Shown piece by piece: positions 1-11,738 of a stretch of DNA of 51,210 nt. The translations under genes and the position numbers were made by a program. The stretch is from Sphingomonas bacterium (GTDB taxonomy: Bacteria > Pseudomonadota > Alphaproteobacteria > Sphingomonadales > Sphingomonadaceae), in NCBI RefSeq assembly GCF_903642285.1, contig NZ_CAHJWJ010000024.1, positions 1-51,210 on the forward strand, written 5' to 3'. How positions within the stretch are numbered: the stretch's first letter is position 1; each line of letters starts with the position of its first letter. The notes beneath the pieces are model-generated. The model did no database searches. It was not told where the DNA came from and saw only the letters and a list, made by a program, of their open reading frames with translations.

Positions 1-435
1 CTGGAGGGGTGGCAGGGCGATGCCGACCGGCTTCGCGCCGAACTGCGCGCCGGCCGCGCGCGCGATGCCGCGGCGGGGCGGACGCTGGGCGGACCGCATC
101 GCAGCGACCTGATCGTGACGCACCGCGACAAGAACCAGTTGGCGTCGCTCTGCTCGACGGGCGAGCAGAAGGCGCTGCTGCTCGGCATCGTCCTCGCTCA
201 TGCCGAACTGGTCGCGGACCGGGTCGGCCGCGTGCCGATCCTGCTGCTCGACGAAGTCGCCGCGCATCTCGACCCCGCGCGGCGCGCGGCGCTGTTCGAT
301 CGGCTAGCTGGCAGGGGCCAGGTCTGGATGACGGGCACCGAGGACGCGCTGTTCGCGGGGTTGCCGAACGACGCCGCCCGGCTTCGCCTGACGGAGCAGA
401 TAGGCTCCTCTACAGGCGGCATTGAAACCATATAG
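1..435 (+). CDS. recF: DNA replication/repair protein RecF, C-terminal part
   Basis: The frame is open from base 1, so only the last 144 residues of this roughly 360-residue ABC-type ATPase are present. RecF helps load RecA at gaps in DNA. The visible part has the SMC/RecF-like signature region ([11 protein letters not shown]), followed by a Walker B strand [12 protein letters not shown], and a short C-terminal lobe with the D-loop-like TGTED. The next genes on the same strand are a small membrane protein, an SPFH protein and then gyrB, which echoes the classical dnaA-dnaN-recF-gyrB order. The 5' end lies outside the window. Confidence 0.93.
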   Translation: MEGWQGDADRLRAELRAGRARDAAAGRTLGGPHRSDLIVTHRDKNQLASLCSTGEQKALLLGIVLAHAELVADRVGRVPILLLDEVAAHLDPARRAALFDRLAGRGQVWMTGTEDALFAGLPNDAARLRLTEQIGSSTGGIETI

Positions 436-450
436 GCACACCGCTATACC
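422..450 (+). promoter_or_regulatory. candidate sigma-70-type promoter inside the end of recF
   Basis: TTGAAA (422-427) and TATACC (445-450) are separated by 17 bases, which is close to the ideal spacing. A start near 457 would serve the small membrane protein and SPFH genes. Inferred from sequence only; sphingomonad promoters are often poorly conserved, so a chance match is possible. Confidence 0.35.
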
Positions 451-517
451 CTCGACCAGCGAGTCTTCCGACCCGCTGCGGCTCCCCGCTCGCTTGGGAG
501 CTTGGGGCGTCCTCTTC

Positions 518-744
518 ATGCAACCGCTCGACGCGTGGCTCGTGGGGTTCGGCCTGCGTTCGCTGGCCCTGTTGTGCCTCGAACTCGGCTGTTTCCTGTT
601 CGTCGTGCCGACATTGTTCGATTTGCACAGCGATCTGGCCGATGCCGCCGCCGCGATCCTGGCGATCGCCGCGCTCGTCGGCGGGTTCGTCGGCATCGTC
701 GGGCTGACGCGTGAGGCGACCGCCCTCATCAGGGACAAGGACCA

Positions 745-748
<4 letters not shown>
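518..748 (+). CDS. small hypothetical membrane protein
   Basis: I do not recognise a family. The frame is open from an ATG at 422, but that start overlaps recF and gives a low-complexity N-terminus. The ATG at 518 gives 76 residues, lies downstream of a candidate promoter and is my choice. The protein has two hydrophobic segments (about residues 9-32 and 43-66, the second rich in Ala and Ile) and a short charged tail ending in RDKDQ. Its stop overlaps the next start in an ATGA junction, so it is probably translated together with the SPFH gene and may be its partner. Function unknown. Confidence 0.6.
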
Positions 749-4606
<3,858 letters not shown>

Positions 4607-4770
4607 TGTCGCTGGTTCTCGGGCAATATCCCTTCGTTGCTGCAGGTCAGTTTCGCGTATCATCAGTTTAATTGATCTATGCTGGCCATGCGTGAAACTG
4701 CCGGGTGGCGAACAGCTGACGGCATCATGCCGGCAACGCGTCGTTTACGAACCTCGGCTAGACGGACCGA
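4607..4770. other. short gap between gyrB and the diguanylate cyclase gene
   Basis: 164 bases that are less GC-rich than the surroundings, with an ATCA...TGAT inverted motif near 4662-4676. I see no clear terminator hairpin and no strong Shine-Dalgarno sequence before 4771. Short open frames here look like chance. Confidence 0.4.
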
Positions 4771-6381
4771 ATGGGAATGGAGAGCCTCATTCGGGCGGCG
4801 GACGCCGGACGGCACGACGTTTGCGCGTTCCGGATGCTCGATCTGCTACCCGGTCTCGTGTCCTATGTTACGCCTGACCTCGTGTGCCGGTATGCCAATG
4901 CGCGTCACCGCGAATGGTTCGGGCGGTCCGCGGCGGATATCGTCGGGCGGCCATTGTCCACGCTCATCGCAGCGAAGGCATGGCCGATGATCGAGGTCCG
5001 GCTCGCCCGGGCTCTGGCAGGCGAGCGAATTGATTTCGAGGAAACGGTGGATGTCGGCACCGGCCAGACGATGGTGCAGGGCAGCTACATTCCCGATCGC
5101 GGCGGCGACGGGCAAGTTCGCGGCGTCGTCGGCATGGTGTCGCTGCCCAGCATTCGAAAGGATCTGCGCGCCCGGCTCAACGAAAGCCAGGCGCTGTTCG
5201 ATACCGCGTTCGGCACGGCACCGATCGGCATGACGCTGATCACGCCACAAGGTCGCTTCCAGCGGCTGAACCTGGCGATGGCGACGATGCTGGGACGCGA
5301 CGAGGCGGATCTGATCGGCCGTCACTTCGCCGATCTGACGCATCCCGATGATGTCGCGGTCAGCCGGGCGCGGTTCGATTCGGCGATGATCGACCGGACC
5401 GGCGGGTATCGACTGGACAAACGCTATCGTCACGCCGACGGCGGCACCGTACATGTCAGGCTGGCGGTATCGATCGTCCGCGATGCCGATGGCCGGCCGC
5501 TGCATTGCCTGACGCAGGTGGACGATATCAGCGATCGCCACCGTGCCGAACGCGCCCTTCGCGATCGTAACGCCACATTGTCGCGGGCGATGGACGCCAT
5601 CAGCGGCGGCTATTGGCGGATCGATACCGGCACGGGCTGCTTCGCTCTTTCGACGCAGCTCGCCGAATATGTCGGTGTGTCGCCGGACGCATCGCTCGCC
5701 GATTATATCGAACGCGTCCTGCCCGAGGATCGCACCGAAACCGACCTGTCGACACTGTTGCTGCCGGGTAGCGAACGATCGTCGGGGGAATACCGGATCA
5801 GGACCGCACGGGGCCTTCGCTGGGTCCGAAGCGACCGTACCGTCGTGTATGGGCCGGCAGGGGAGCTGCGCGAGATCGTCGGTGTCGTCGTCGATGTGAC
5901 CGATCAGCGCGAGCGGCTGGCCCGTGCGGAAGCGAACGCCATCACCGATCCGCTGACGGGTGCATTGAACCGGCGCGGGTTGCCGCGGCGGTTCGCACCC
6001 GGCAGCCATGCGTTGCTGGGCGTCGCGGTGATCGACCTCGACGGGTTCAAGGCGATCAACGATCGTCATGGCCATGCGGTCGGCGACGCCGTGCTGGTCG
6101 AGGTGGTGCGCCGGCTGAAAGGTCTGGGCAAGGGCCGCGTCGTCCGGCTGGGCGGCGACGAATTCGCGCTGATCGCGGAACGCGCCGATGACGCCGCGAT
6201 CGCGCTGATCCGGCGCCGGATCGAACGCGCGATGGCGCGACCGTTCGTCGTCGCCGGGTTGACGCTGACGATCAGCGCGAGCGTCGGCGTCGCCTCGACG
6301 GTGGACGGGTCGATCGACGTCGATGCGCTGATCCGGGTTGCCGACGGCCATGTCTACCGCGTCAAGCGCCGGACCGACTGA
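4771..6381 (+). CDS. diguanylate cyclase with three PAS-like sensor domains (GGDEF)
   Basis: 536 residues, soluble. Three PAS-type modules precede the enzyme: about 20-125 (ITP-like VTPDLVCRYAN), 143-265 (FDTAFGTAPIGMTLITPQGRF, ending DDISDRHRAE) and 270-390 (a PAC-like end GVVVDVTDQRERL). The GGDEF domain begins at DPLTGALNRRG and carries an intact GGDEF (461-465), so synthesis of cyclic di-GMP from two GTP is expected. The RxxD inhibitory site that normally lies just upstream of GGDEF is absent (LGKG there), so product feedback is probably lost. There is no EAL domain. The input signal is unknown; the PAS domains could bind a small ligand or cofactor. The gene stands alone. Confidence 0.93.
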   Translation: MGMESLIRAADAGRHDVCAFRMLDLLPGLVSYVTPDLVCRYANARHREWFGRSAADIVGRPLSTLIAAKAWPMIEVRLARALAGERIDFEETVDVGTGQTMVQGSYIPDRGGDGQVRGVVGMVSLPSIRKDLRARLNESQALFDTAFGTAPIGMTLITPQGRFQRLNLAMATMLGRDEADLIGRHFADLTHPDDVAVSRARFDSAMIDRTGGYRLDKRYRHADGGTVHVRLAVSIVRDADGRPLHCLTQVDDISDRHRAERALRDRNATLSRAMDAISGGYWRIDTGTGCFALSTQLAEYVGVSPDASLADYIERVLPEDRTETDLSTLLLPGSERSSGEYRIRTARGLRWVRSDRTVVYGPAGELREIVGVVVDVTDQRERLARAEANAITDPLTGALNRRGLPRRFAPGSHALLGVAVIDLDGFKAINDRHGHAVGDAVLVEVVRRLKGLGKGRVVRLGGDEFALIAERADDAAIALIRRRIERAMARPFVVAGLTLTISASVGVASTVDGSIDVDALIRVADGHVYRVKRRTD

Positions 6382-6455
6382 TCGCAACCGCCAATGCTGG
6401 CGATCCGTCTACCGGCGTGCGATGGTTTGCCGATAGACCTAACGGGAGACGATCG

Positions 6456-7205
6456 ATGATCCGCCACGCCCTGTTCGCCACGCTTGCGATCGTGACTGCG
6501 GGCGGGCTTGCCGCGCAGATCCATCGGACCGATGCCGGTGCCACGATCGCGGCCGCGCTCGCCGATCCGGCGCGGGCCGATCAGGCGACCGACGACGATC
6601 GCCGCATGGCCGCGCAGGTGCTGGCGTTTTCGGGGGTGAAGCCGGGCGATACCGTCGTCGATTATCTTCCCGGCCGCTATTATTGGACACGCATCCTTAC
6701 CGATATGGTCGGGCCATCGGGGAAGGTGCTGGCGATGTGGCCCGCTGCGCTGGCCGATCGTTCGGCGAAGGCGCTACCCGATACGCTGCTGAAATGGAAA
6801 CTCGCGAATGTCGGCTATGTCGCCAATCCGACCAACCTGCCAAGCGCGTCGGTGCCAGTCGACCTGTTCTGGACGGTCGAGAATTATCACGACATTCCGC
6901 GCAACGGTGCTGGCGAACCCGCGCTGCGCGCGTTCGACGGTGCGGTATTCAGGATGCTGAAATCGGGCGGGACCTATCTGGTCGTCGATCATGCAGATGT
7001 GCCCGGCACCGCGCTGGCAGGCACGCAGGACAAGCACCGGATCGATCCCGACTTCGTGAAGCGCCAGATCCAGTCGGTCGGCTTCCGCTTCGTCGGCGCA
7101 TCGCCCGCGCTGCGCAACCCGGCAGACGATCACGCCAAATCGGTGTTCGATCCATCGATCCGCGGACACACCGACCAGTTCATCTATAAATTCCGCAAAC
7201 CATAG
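6456..7205 (+). CDS. exported SAM-methyltransferase-fold protein
   Basis: 249 residues from the ATG at 6456, which has CGGGAG seven bases upstream; an ATG at 6417 is less likely. The N-terminus is a signal peptide (MIRHALFATLAIVTAGGLAAQ). The rest matches the predicted methyltransferase family COG4798: GVKPGDTVVDYLPGRYYWTRIL in the motif I position, then FDGAVFRMLKSGGTYLVVDH and a C-terminal DQFIYKF strand. Motif I is degenerate (PGRYY in place of the usual GxGxG), so SAM binding is doubtful. Periplasmic SAM use would be unusual, and the protein may have another role. It ends four bases before the convergent exonuclease gene. Confidence 0.7.
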   Translation: MIRHALFATLAIVTAGGLAAQIHRTDAGATIAAALADPARADQATDDDRRMAAQVLAFSGVKPGDTVVDYLPGRYYWTRILTDMVGPSGKVLAMWPAALADRSAKALPDTLLKWKLANVGYVANPTNLPSASVPVDLFWTVENYHDIPRNGAGEPALRAFDGAVFRMLKSGGTYLVVDHADVPGTALAGTQDKHRIDPDFVKRQIQSVGFRFVGASPALRNPADDHAKSVFDPSIRGHTDQFIYKFRKP

Positions 7206-7209
7206 GCCG

Positions 7210-7971
7210 TCAGAGCAGCAATTCCTGCGCGGTCGCGCGGCCGACCGGACCGCCGTCGCGGCGGCGGTCCATCTCCGCCTGTGCGGTAAAGCGGACATCG
7301 GGGTCGCGATCGGTCAGGAACCCCATCAGCGACTCATGCCCGATCTCGCGCCAGTCCTTGCCGCGATCGGGACCGTAGCGGACGCGGGGCAGCAGTCCGG
7401 GCGTACGCGACCATTCGATCAGCTGCGCGACACTCGCCTCGTTCAGCATATCGCGCAGGTGGAACGCCGTGACATAGGCGTCCGGAAACGCCCGGTGCGC
7501 GGGCAGGCCGCGTTCATGGTCTATGCCCGCCGGGCTGCGCCAATAGCGAAGCACTTGGTTCGAAAAGCTCGGCGAATCGGGCCAGAGCCGAAGCGCGCAT
7601 TTCCAGGTGCAGATCCATTCCGCACCGTGAGTGAGCGTCGGACTGCAGAATTGCTGCTCGAATTCCGCACGATGCGCCGCCAGCGCGATGCGGCGCGGGT
7701 AGGGATCGAGCACCGGCCGCGCGACGTCGTGCCACCAGCGCGCATCCGCCACATCCTCGTCGCGGATATGATGGATCGCCATGGTCACCGGCGGAATCCG
7801 CCGACCGGGATTGACGAGGATGTTGCCGCCCTCGCCGTACAGTTCCCAGCGCCCATTCGCGCCGAGAGCGACGTCCTGCCAGCCGATTTCGCACACGCCG
7901 TGTGCCGGGGGCGCGCTTCCCGTGGTTTCGAGGTCGATGACGCGGACGATCTGGGGTTGCGGCGGTGGCAT
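7210..7971 (-). CDS. DEDDh 3'-5' exonuclease family protein
   Basis: 253 residues. The Exo I motif is VIDLETTG (Asp13, Glu15), Exo II is AHRAEFE and Exo III is HRAFPDAY, which together mark a DnaQ/ExoX-type metal-dependent exonuclease. In Exo II the usual Asp is replaced by Glu or shifted, so activity should be verified. About 70 C-terminal residues beyond the nuclease fold resemble a small accessory domain present in several proteobacterial relatives. It lies 19 bases after the phosphomutase gene on the same strand and may be the last gene of the mipZ operon. Possible substrates are single-stranded DNA ends or RNA. Confidence 0.8.
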   Translation of the reverse strand: MPPPQPQIVRVIDLETTGSAPPAHGVCEIGWQDVALGANGRWELYGEGGNILVNPGRRIPPVTMAIHHIRDEDVADARWWHDVARPVLDPYPRRIALAAHRAEFEQQFCSPTLTHGAEWICTWKCALRLWPDSPSFSNQVLRYWRSPAGIDHERGLPAHRAFPDAYVTAFHLRDMLNEASVAQLIEWSRTPGLLPRVRYGPDRGKDWREIGHESLMGFLTDRDPDVRFTAQAEMDRRRDGGPVGRATAQELLL

Positions 7972-7990
7972 GGGGGTTATGTGGGCATCG

Positions 7991-9370
7991 TCAGGTGAAA
8001 AGCGAGCCGATCGGCAGGACTCCGCTCGCGATCAGGTGCGCGTCGATCGCCGCGATCAGTCGCGCCAACCCCGCATCGTCGCCCGCCTCGGCCCGGATCG
8101 TCAGCGCCGCCTCCGTATTCGACGCGCGCAGCAGCCACCAGCCATCGGGAGTCGTCACCCGCGCGCCGTCGGTCGGGTTGAAATCCGCGCCCGCTGCGGT
8201 CAGCCGCTCAAGCACCTCGCCGACGATCGCGGTCTTGCGCGTCTCGTCCACCGGCAGCCGCCGCTCGGGCAGATCGACGACCGCTGGCATCGCAGCCTTC
8301 AGTTGGGTCAGCGACCGCCCCGATTCGTGGATAGCCCGGATGAGCCGCACGGCAGCATAGGCCGCGTCGTCATAGCCATAATAATCGTCCGCAAAGAAGA
8401 TGTGCCCCGACATCTCGCCCGCCAATTGTGCGCCCGTTTGCGCCATTTCGGATTTGATGACGCTGTGCCCGGTGCGGGTCATGACCGGCTTGCCGCCGAG
8501 TTCCGCGATCCGTTCGAACAGATGCCGGCTAGCCTTCACATCGGCGATCACGGTGGCACCGGGATGCGCGCGAAGTACCGGTTCGGCCAGCACCGCCAGG
8601 ATCTGGTCGCCCCATACGACGCGGCCCAACGCGTCTACCGCGCCGATCCGGTCGCCGTCGCCGTCGAAGGCCAGTCCGAAATCGAGCCGTTTTGCCGCGA
8701 CCAAGTGTTTCAGGTCGCTAAGGTTCGCTTCCACGCCGGGATCGGGATGATGATTGGGAAAATTGCCGTCGACCTGGGTGAAGAGCAGGTGATGCTCACC
8801 CGGCAACAGCTTTACCAGCTGCTCGATGACCGGGCCAGCCGCGCCGTTGCCGCAGTCCCAGCCGATCCGATACGCGCCGATCGCTCCCTCCGCGAGGCGC
8901 TCGACATAGGTGTCGAGGACATCGACGTTCGCAACGCTGCCGGCACCCTCGGTCCAGTCGCCCGTAACGGCCAGTGCCGCAATGTCCTGGATATCGTCTC
9001 CGAAGAACGCGCGGTGCTGAAGCACCATCTTGAAGCCGTTGTGGTCGCCGGGATTATGACTGCCGGTTACTTGTACCGCGCCATCCACCTCTAGCGTGGC
9101 CTCGGCGAAATACAGCATTGGGCTTGGGCCCAGACCGATCCGGACGACGTCGACGCCGCCCGCCCGCAATCCCGCCACCAGAGCCGCCTCCAGCATCGGC
9201 GAGGACAGCCGCCCGTCATAGCCGACCGCGACCCGCATGCCGCCTACGCGCCGGACCCGCGTCGCGAAACCGCGGCCGAGTGCGTGGGCATCCGTCTCGC
9301 CGAGGGTCCGACCGACCACGCCGCGGATATCATATTCGCGCAGGATGCCGGGGTGAAAGACGTGGGCCAC
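7991..9370 (-). CDS. phosphomannomutase/phosphoglucomutase
   Basis: 459 residues, alpha-D-phosphohexomutase superfamily. It interconverts mannose-6-P/mannose-1-P and glucose-6-P/glucose-1-P for exopolysaccharide and LPS precursors. The phosphoserine loop is TGSHNP (Ser104), the metal loop FDGDGDR (236-241) and the sugar loop GEMSGH; the C-terminal phosphate-binding segment is RASNTEAALTIR. The length is that of the AlgC/ManB group. The start is GTG at 9370, immediately after the stop of the J-domain gene, so translation is likely coupled. The double specificity is inferred from the family; sequence alone cannot settle it. Confidence 0.92.
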   Translation of the reverse strand: MAHVFHPGILREYDIRGVVGRTLGETDAHALGRGFATRVRRVGGMRVAVGYDGRLSSPMLEAALVAGLRAGGVDVVRIGLGPSPMLYFAEATLEVDGAVQVTGSHNPGDHNGFKMVLQHRAFFGDDIQDIAALAVTGDWTEGAGSVANVDVLDTYVERLAEGAIGAYRIGWDCGNGAAGPVIEQLVKLLPGEHHLLFTQVDGNFPNHHPDPGVEANLSDLKHLVAAKRLDFGLAFDGDGDRIGAVDALGRVVWGDQILAVLAEPVLRAHPGATVIADVKASRHLFERIAELGGKPVMTRTGHSVIKSEMAQTGAQLAGEMSGHIFFADDYYGYDDAAYAAVRLIRAIHESGRSLTQLKAAMPAVVDLPERRLPVDETRKTAIVGEVLERLTAAGADFNPTDGARVTTPDGWWLLRASNTEAALTIRAEAGDDAGLARLIAAIDAHLIASGVLPIGSLFT

Positions 9371-9631
9371 CTAACGCGGGCGCGTCAGCAGGACGTCGCG
9401 CGCAGCATTCACCCGGCGCGCCAGCTCCGCCGAACCCCCGCGATCGGGATGAACGCCCGCCACCAGCCGGCGATGCGCTGCGCGGATAGCCTCCTCATCC
9501 GCGTCGGGTCCGACGCCAAGGACTGCGCGCGCCTCGGCCTCGTTCGGTACCGCGACACCCGGCTTGGCGGCGGGACGCTTGAACCACGTCCACGCCGCCC
9601 AGATGAGGACGAGCGCGACGATGTATTTCAA
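9371..9631 (-). CDS. membrane-anchored J-domain protein, Tim14/Pam18-like
   Basis: 86 residues: one N-terminal transmembrane segment (about 3-17, IVALVLIWAAWTWF) and a C-terminal J domain with the HPD triad at 61-63. The segment HPDRGGSAELARRVNAARDVL closely follows the pattern of mitochondrial Tim14/Pam18 (HPD-(K/R)GGS...A..IN.A.D.L). J proteins stimulate DnaK ATPase at a fixed location, here the cytoplasmic face of the inner membrane. The gene overlaps the mipZ stop by four bases (ATGA) and abuts the GTG of the phosphomutase. No client is known from the sequence. Confidence 0.88.
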   Translation of the reverse strand: MKYIVALVLIWAAWTWFKRPAAKPGVAVPNEAEARAVLGVGPDADEEAIRAAHRRLVAGVHPDRGGSAELARRVNAARDVLLTRPR

Positions 9632-10437
9632 GCTGCTACCCCCGGTAGCTCGGGCTGGTTGGTACGTTCGGGCAGTTGCAATGCCGCCATCATCTCGCGC
9701 AGCTCCTGCCGCGCGGCGACATGCGACAAGCCCATCGAGCCGAACGCCTTGGAATCGATCATCGTCAGTCCGCTTGGAAATAGCTCGCGATAGATCACGC
9801 GCTCGCCGAGTCCCGGAATGATACGGAATCCGACCCGCTTCGACAGCTGCGCCAGCGCATCCGATACCCGTCGCATGTTGCGCGCCTCGACATATTGCAG
9901 GCGGTTGCGAAGCACGACCCAGTCGATCGTCGTCCCGTCATGCCGCGCGCGCTGCTTGCGCGCATCCCAGATCAGTTCGGAATAGAAGCTGGGGCGGGTC
10001 ACCTGGAATGTATCGGGATCAACCTGCCCGATCAGGTCGAAGTCGACGAAGCTGTCGTTCATCGGCGTAACCAGCGTGTCCGACAGCGTCGCGGCGGTGC
10101 GGGCGAAGGGATCGTCGCGGCCCGGCGTATCGACGACCAGATAGTCGGCATCGGCCAGCAGCATGCTCCACAGTTCCTCGAACTGCGCTTCGGTCTGGGC
10201 GTCGAGCGTCGCATGGACCGGCATCGGCAGGCCGGCACCGGTGCGCTTGATGGTCGCCGCCCGGTTGTCGAGATAGCGCCCGACGGTGCGTTGGCGATGG
10301 TCGAGATCGAGCACCGCGACGCGCGCGCCCTTCGCGGCCAGCGCGATCGCGACATGGACCGCGGTGGTCGATTTGCCCGTTCCGCCCTTTTCGTTGGCGA
10401 ATACGATGACGTGGGTATTCTCTGGCCCCTGGGGCAA
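9628..10437 (-). CDS. mipZ: division-plane positioning ATPase MipZ (ParA family)
   Basis: 269 residues. The deviant Walker A is KGGTGKST (17-24), switch regions include DLDHRQRT and LVVDTPGRDDPF, and the C-terminus matches MipZ rather than ParA or MinD. In Caulobacter MipZ binds ParB at the origins, forms a bipolar gradient and blocks FtsZ assembly away from midcell. The apparent start is TTG at 10437; I find no in-frame ATG or GTG nearby that would keep the N-terminus short. It is the first gene of a tight minus-strand operon with the J-domain protein and the phosphomutase. It is divergent from panC. Confidence 0.9.
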   Translation of the reverse strand: MPQGPENTHVIVFANEKGGTGKSTTAVHVAIALAAKGARVAVLDLDHRQRTVGRYLDNRAATIKRTGAGLPMPVHATLDAQTEAQFEELWSMLLADADYLVVDTPGRDDPFARTAATLSDTLVTPMNDSFVDFDLIGQVDPDTFQVTRPSFYSELIWDARKQRARHDGTTIDWVVLRNRLQYVEARNMRRVSDALAQLSKRVGFRIIPGLGERVIYRELFPSGLTMIDSKAFGSMGLSHVAARQELREMMAALQLPERTNQPELPGVAA

Positions 10438-10482
10438 AGCCTCGCATCCCTTGTTGATCGGCGGAAGCGTCGATCATAGAAG

Positions 10483-10511
10483 CCGACGCCTCGGGTAACG
10501 AGGGGTAAAAT
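10483..10511 (+). promoter_or_regulatory. candidate panC promoter
   Basis: TAAAAT at 10506-10511 is a good -10 box; CCGACG 17 bases upstream is a poor -35 sharing only GAC. A start seven bases downstream would fall on the panC ATG, and the GAGGGG run is too far away (about 13 bases) for a normal Shine-Dalgarno sequence, so a leaderless message is possible. Confidence 0.3.
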
Positions 10512-10517
10512 CGCGTC

Positions 10518-11369
10518 ATGGATATCGTTCGGGAACTGGCCGCCTTGCGCATCGCGGTTGCAGCGCTGCGCAGCGACGGCGCGAGCGTCGCGCTGGTTCC
10601 CACGATGGGTGCGCTGCACGCCGGTCATATTGCGCTGGTCGAGGCAGCGAAGCGACCCGGCACCAAAGTCGTGGCATCGATCTTCGTAAACCCTAGGCAG
10701 TTCGGTGCGAACGAGGATCTGTCGCGCTATCCCCGGCGCGAGATGGCGGACCTGAAGATGCTGACCGAGGCTGGTTGCGACCTCGTCTGGCTGCCCCCGG
10801 TCGAGGCGATGTATCCGCAGGGCTTCGCGACCAATATCGGCGTGACGGGGGTCAGCGACGGCTTCGACGGTGCCGCGCGGCCGGGCCATTTCGACGGCGT
10901 CGCGACGGTGGTCGCCAAGCTGTTCAACCAGGTCGCCCCCGACTGCGCCTATTTCGGCGAGAAAGATTTCCAGCAGCTGGCGGTCGTGCGGCGCATGGCG
11001 CTGGACCTCGACTTCGCGGTCGAGATCGTCGGCGTGCCGACGCAGCGCGACGATGACGGCCTCGCGCTGTCGTCGCGCAACATCTATCTCGACGAGGACG
11101 AGCGGACGAAAGCCGTGGCTCTGCCGCGTGCACTCGGCGTGGCGGCGCGCGGTATCGCTCGCGGCGACGATCCCGCCGATGCCGTCGCTGTGGCGCATGC
11201 TGCGTTGATCGCCGCCGGGTTTGCGGTCGACTATCTGGCGCTTGCGGATGCCGAAACGCTGGCCGCGGAACCGGCCGCCGATCGGCCGCGCCGGCTGCTC
11301 GTTGCCGCCCGGATCGGCACCACACGCCTCATCGACAACATCGCGATCGACCCACCCGAACAGGGTTAG
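10518..11369 (+). CDS. panC: pantothenate synthetase
   Basis: 283 residues, normal for the family. It joins D-pantoate and beta-alanine using ATP to give pantothenate for coenzyme A. The nucleotide-binding motif is PTMGALHAGH (28-37). The substrate region includes IFVNPRQFG and the conserved FGEKDFQQL and LSSRNIYL segments are intact. The partner panB is not in the window. The gene is divergent from mipZ with 80 bases between them and is followed by a Sel1-type gene after a gap of about 70 bases. Confidence 0.96.
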   Translation: MDIVRELAALRIAVAALRSDGASVALVPTMGALHAGHIALVEAAKRPGTKVVASIFVNPRQFGANEDLSRYPRREMADLKMLTEAGCDLVWLPPVEAMYPQGFATNIGVTGVSDGFDGAARPGHFDGVATVVAKLFNQVAPDCAYFGEKDFQQLAVVRRMALDLDFAVEIVGVPTQRDDDGLALSSRNIYLDEDERTKAVALPRALGVAARGIARGDDPADAVAVAHAALIAAGFAVDYLALADAETLAAEPAADRPRRLLVAARIGTTRLIDNIAIDPPEQG

Positions 11370-11437
11370 CACGCGTTAACCCTTTGGTGACGCGAATCGG
11401 TGCAAGCTTCCTTCATGGCCAAAAGGGGGCTTTCACG

Positions 11438-11734
11438 ATGGGCAATGCAATGAAGAGCGCGCAGTTCCTGATCGACAGCCGGATCGCCGATGCGGCGTGC
11501 GGCAACAGCGATGCGCTGTACGATCTGGGGGTCTGTTATTCGACAGGCACGCGCGGCGTCGCGATCGACCTGATCGAGGCGCATAAATGGTTCAACTTGG
11601 CCGCGGTCGGCGGGATCGACGCGGCGCAGGATGCGCGCGCCGACGTGGCCGAAGACATGACCGCGCGCGAGATCGCCACCGCGCAGGCCGCCGCTCGCGC
11701 CTGGCTCGGCATGACCCGCGCGCGCGCCGCCTGA
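11438..11734 (+). CDS. small Sel1-repeat type protein
   Basis: 98 residues from the ATG at 11438, which has AAAAGGGGG eight bases upstream. The segment DALYDLGVCYSTG...DLIEAHKWFNLAA is one to one-and-a-half Sel1/TPR-like helical repeats, a protein-protein interaction fold. There is no signal peptide or membrane segment. It ends four bases from the end of the convergent topA gene with no hairpin between them. Partner unknown. A TTAA-type half site lies in its leader but is incomplete for CtrA. Confidence 0.75.
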   Translation: MGNAMKSAQFLIDSRIADAACGNSDALYDLGVCYSTGTRGVAIDLIEAHKWFNLAAVGGIDAAQDARADVAEDMTAREIATAQAAARAWLGMTRARAA

Positions 11735-11738
11735 CACC

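Noticed and set aside
11377..11393. TTAA-N7 sequence before the Sel1-type gene as a CtrA site
   Set aside because: Only the first half (TTAA) fits; the second half is GTGA, so it is a half site at best.
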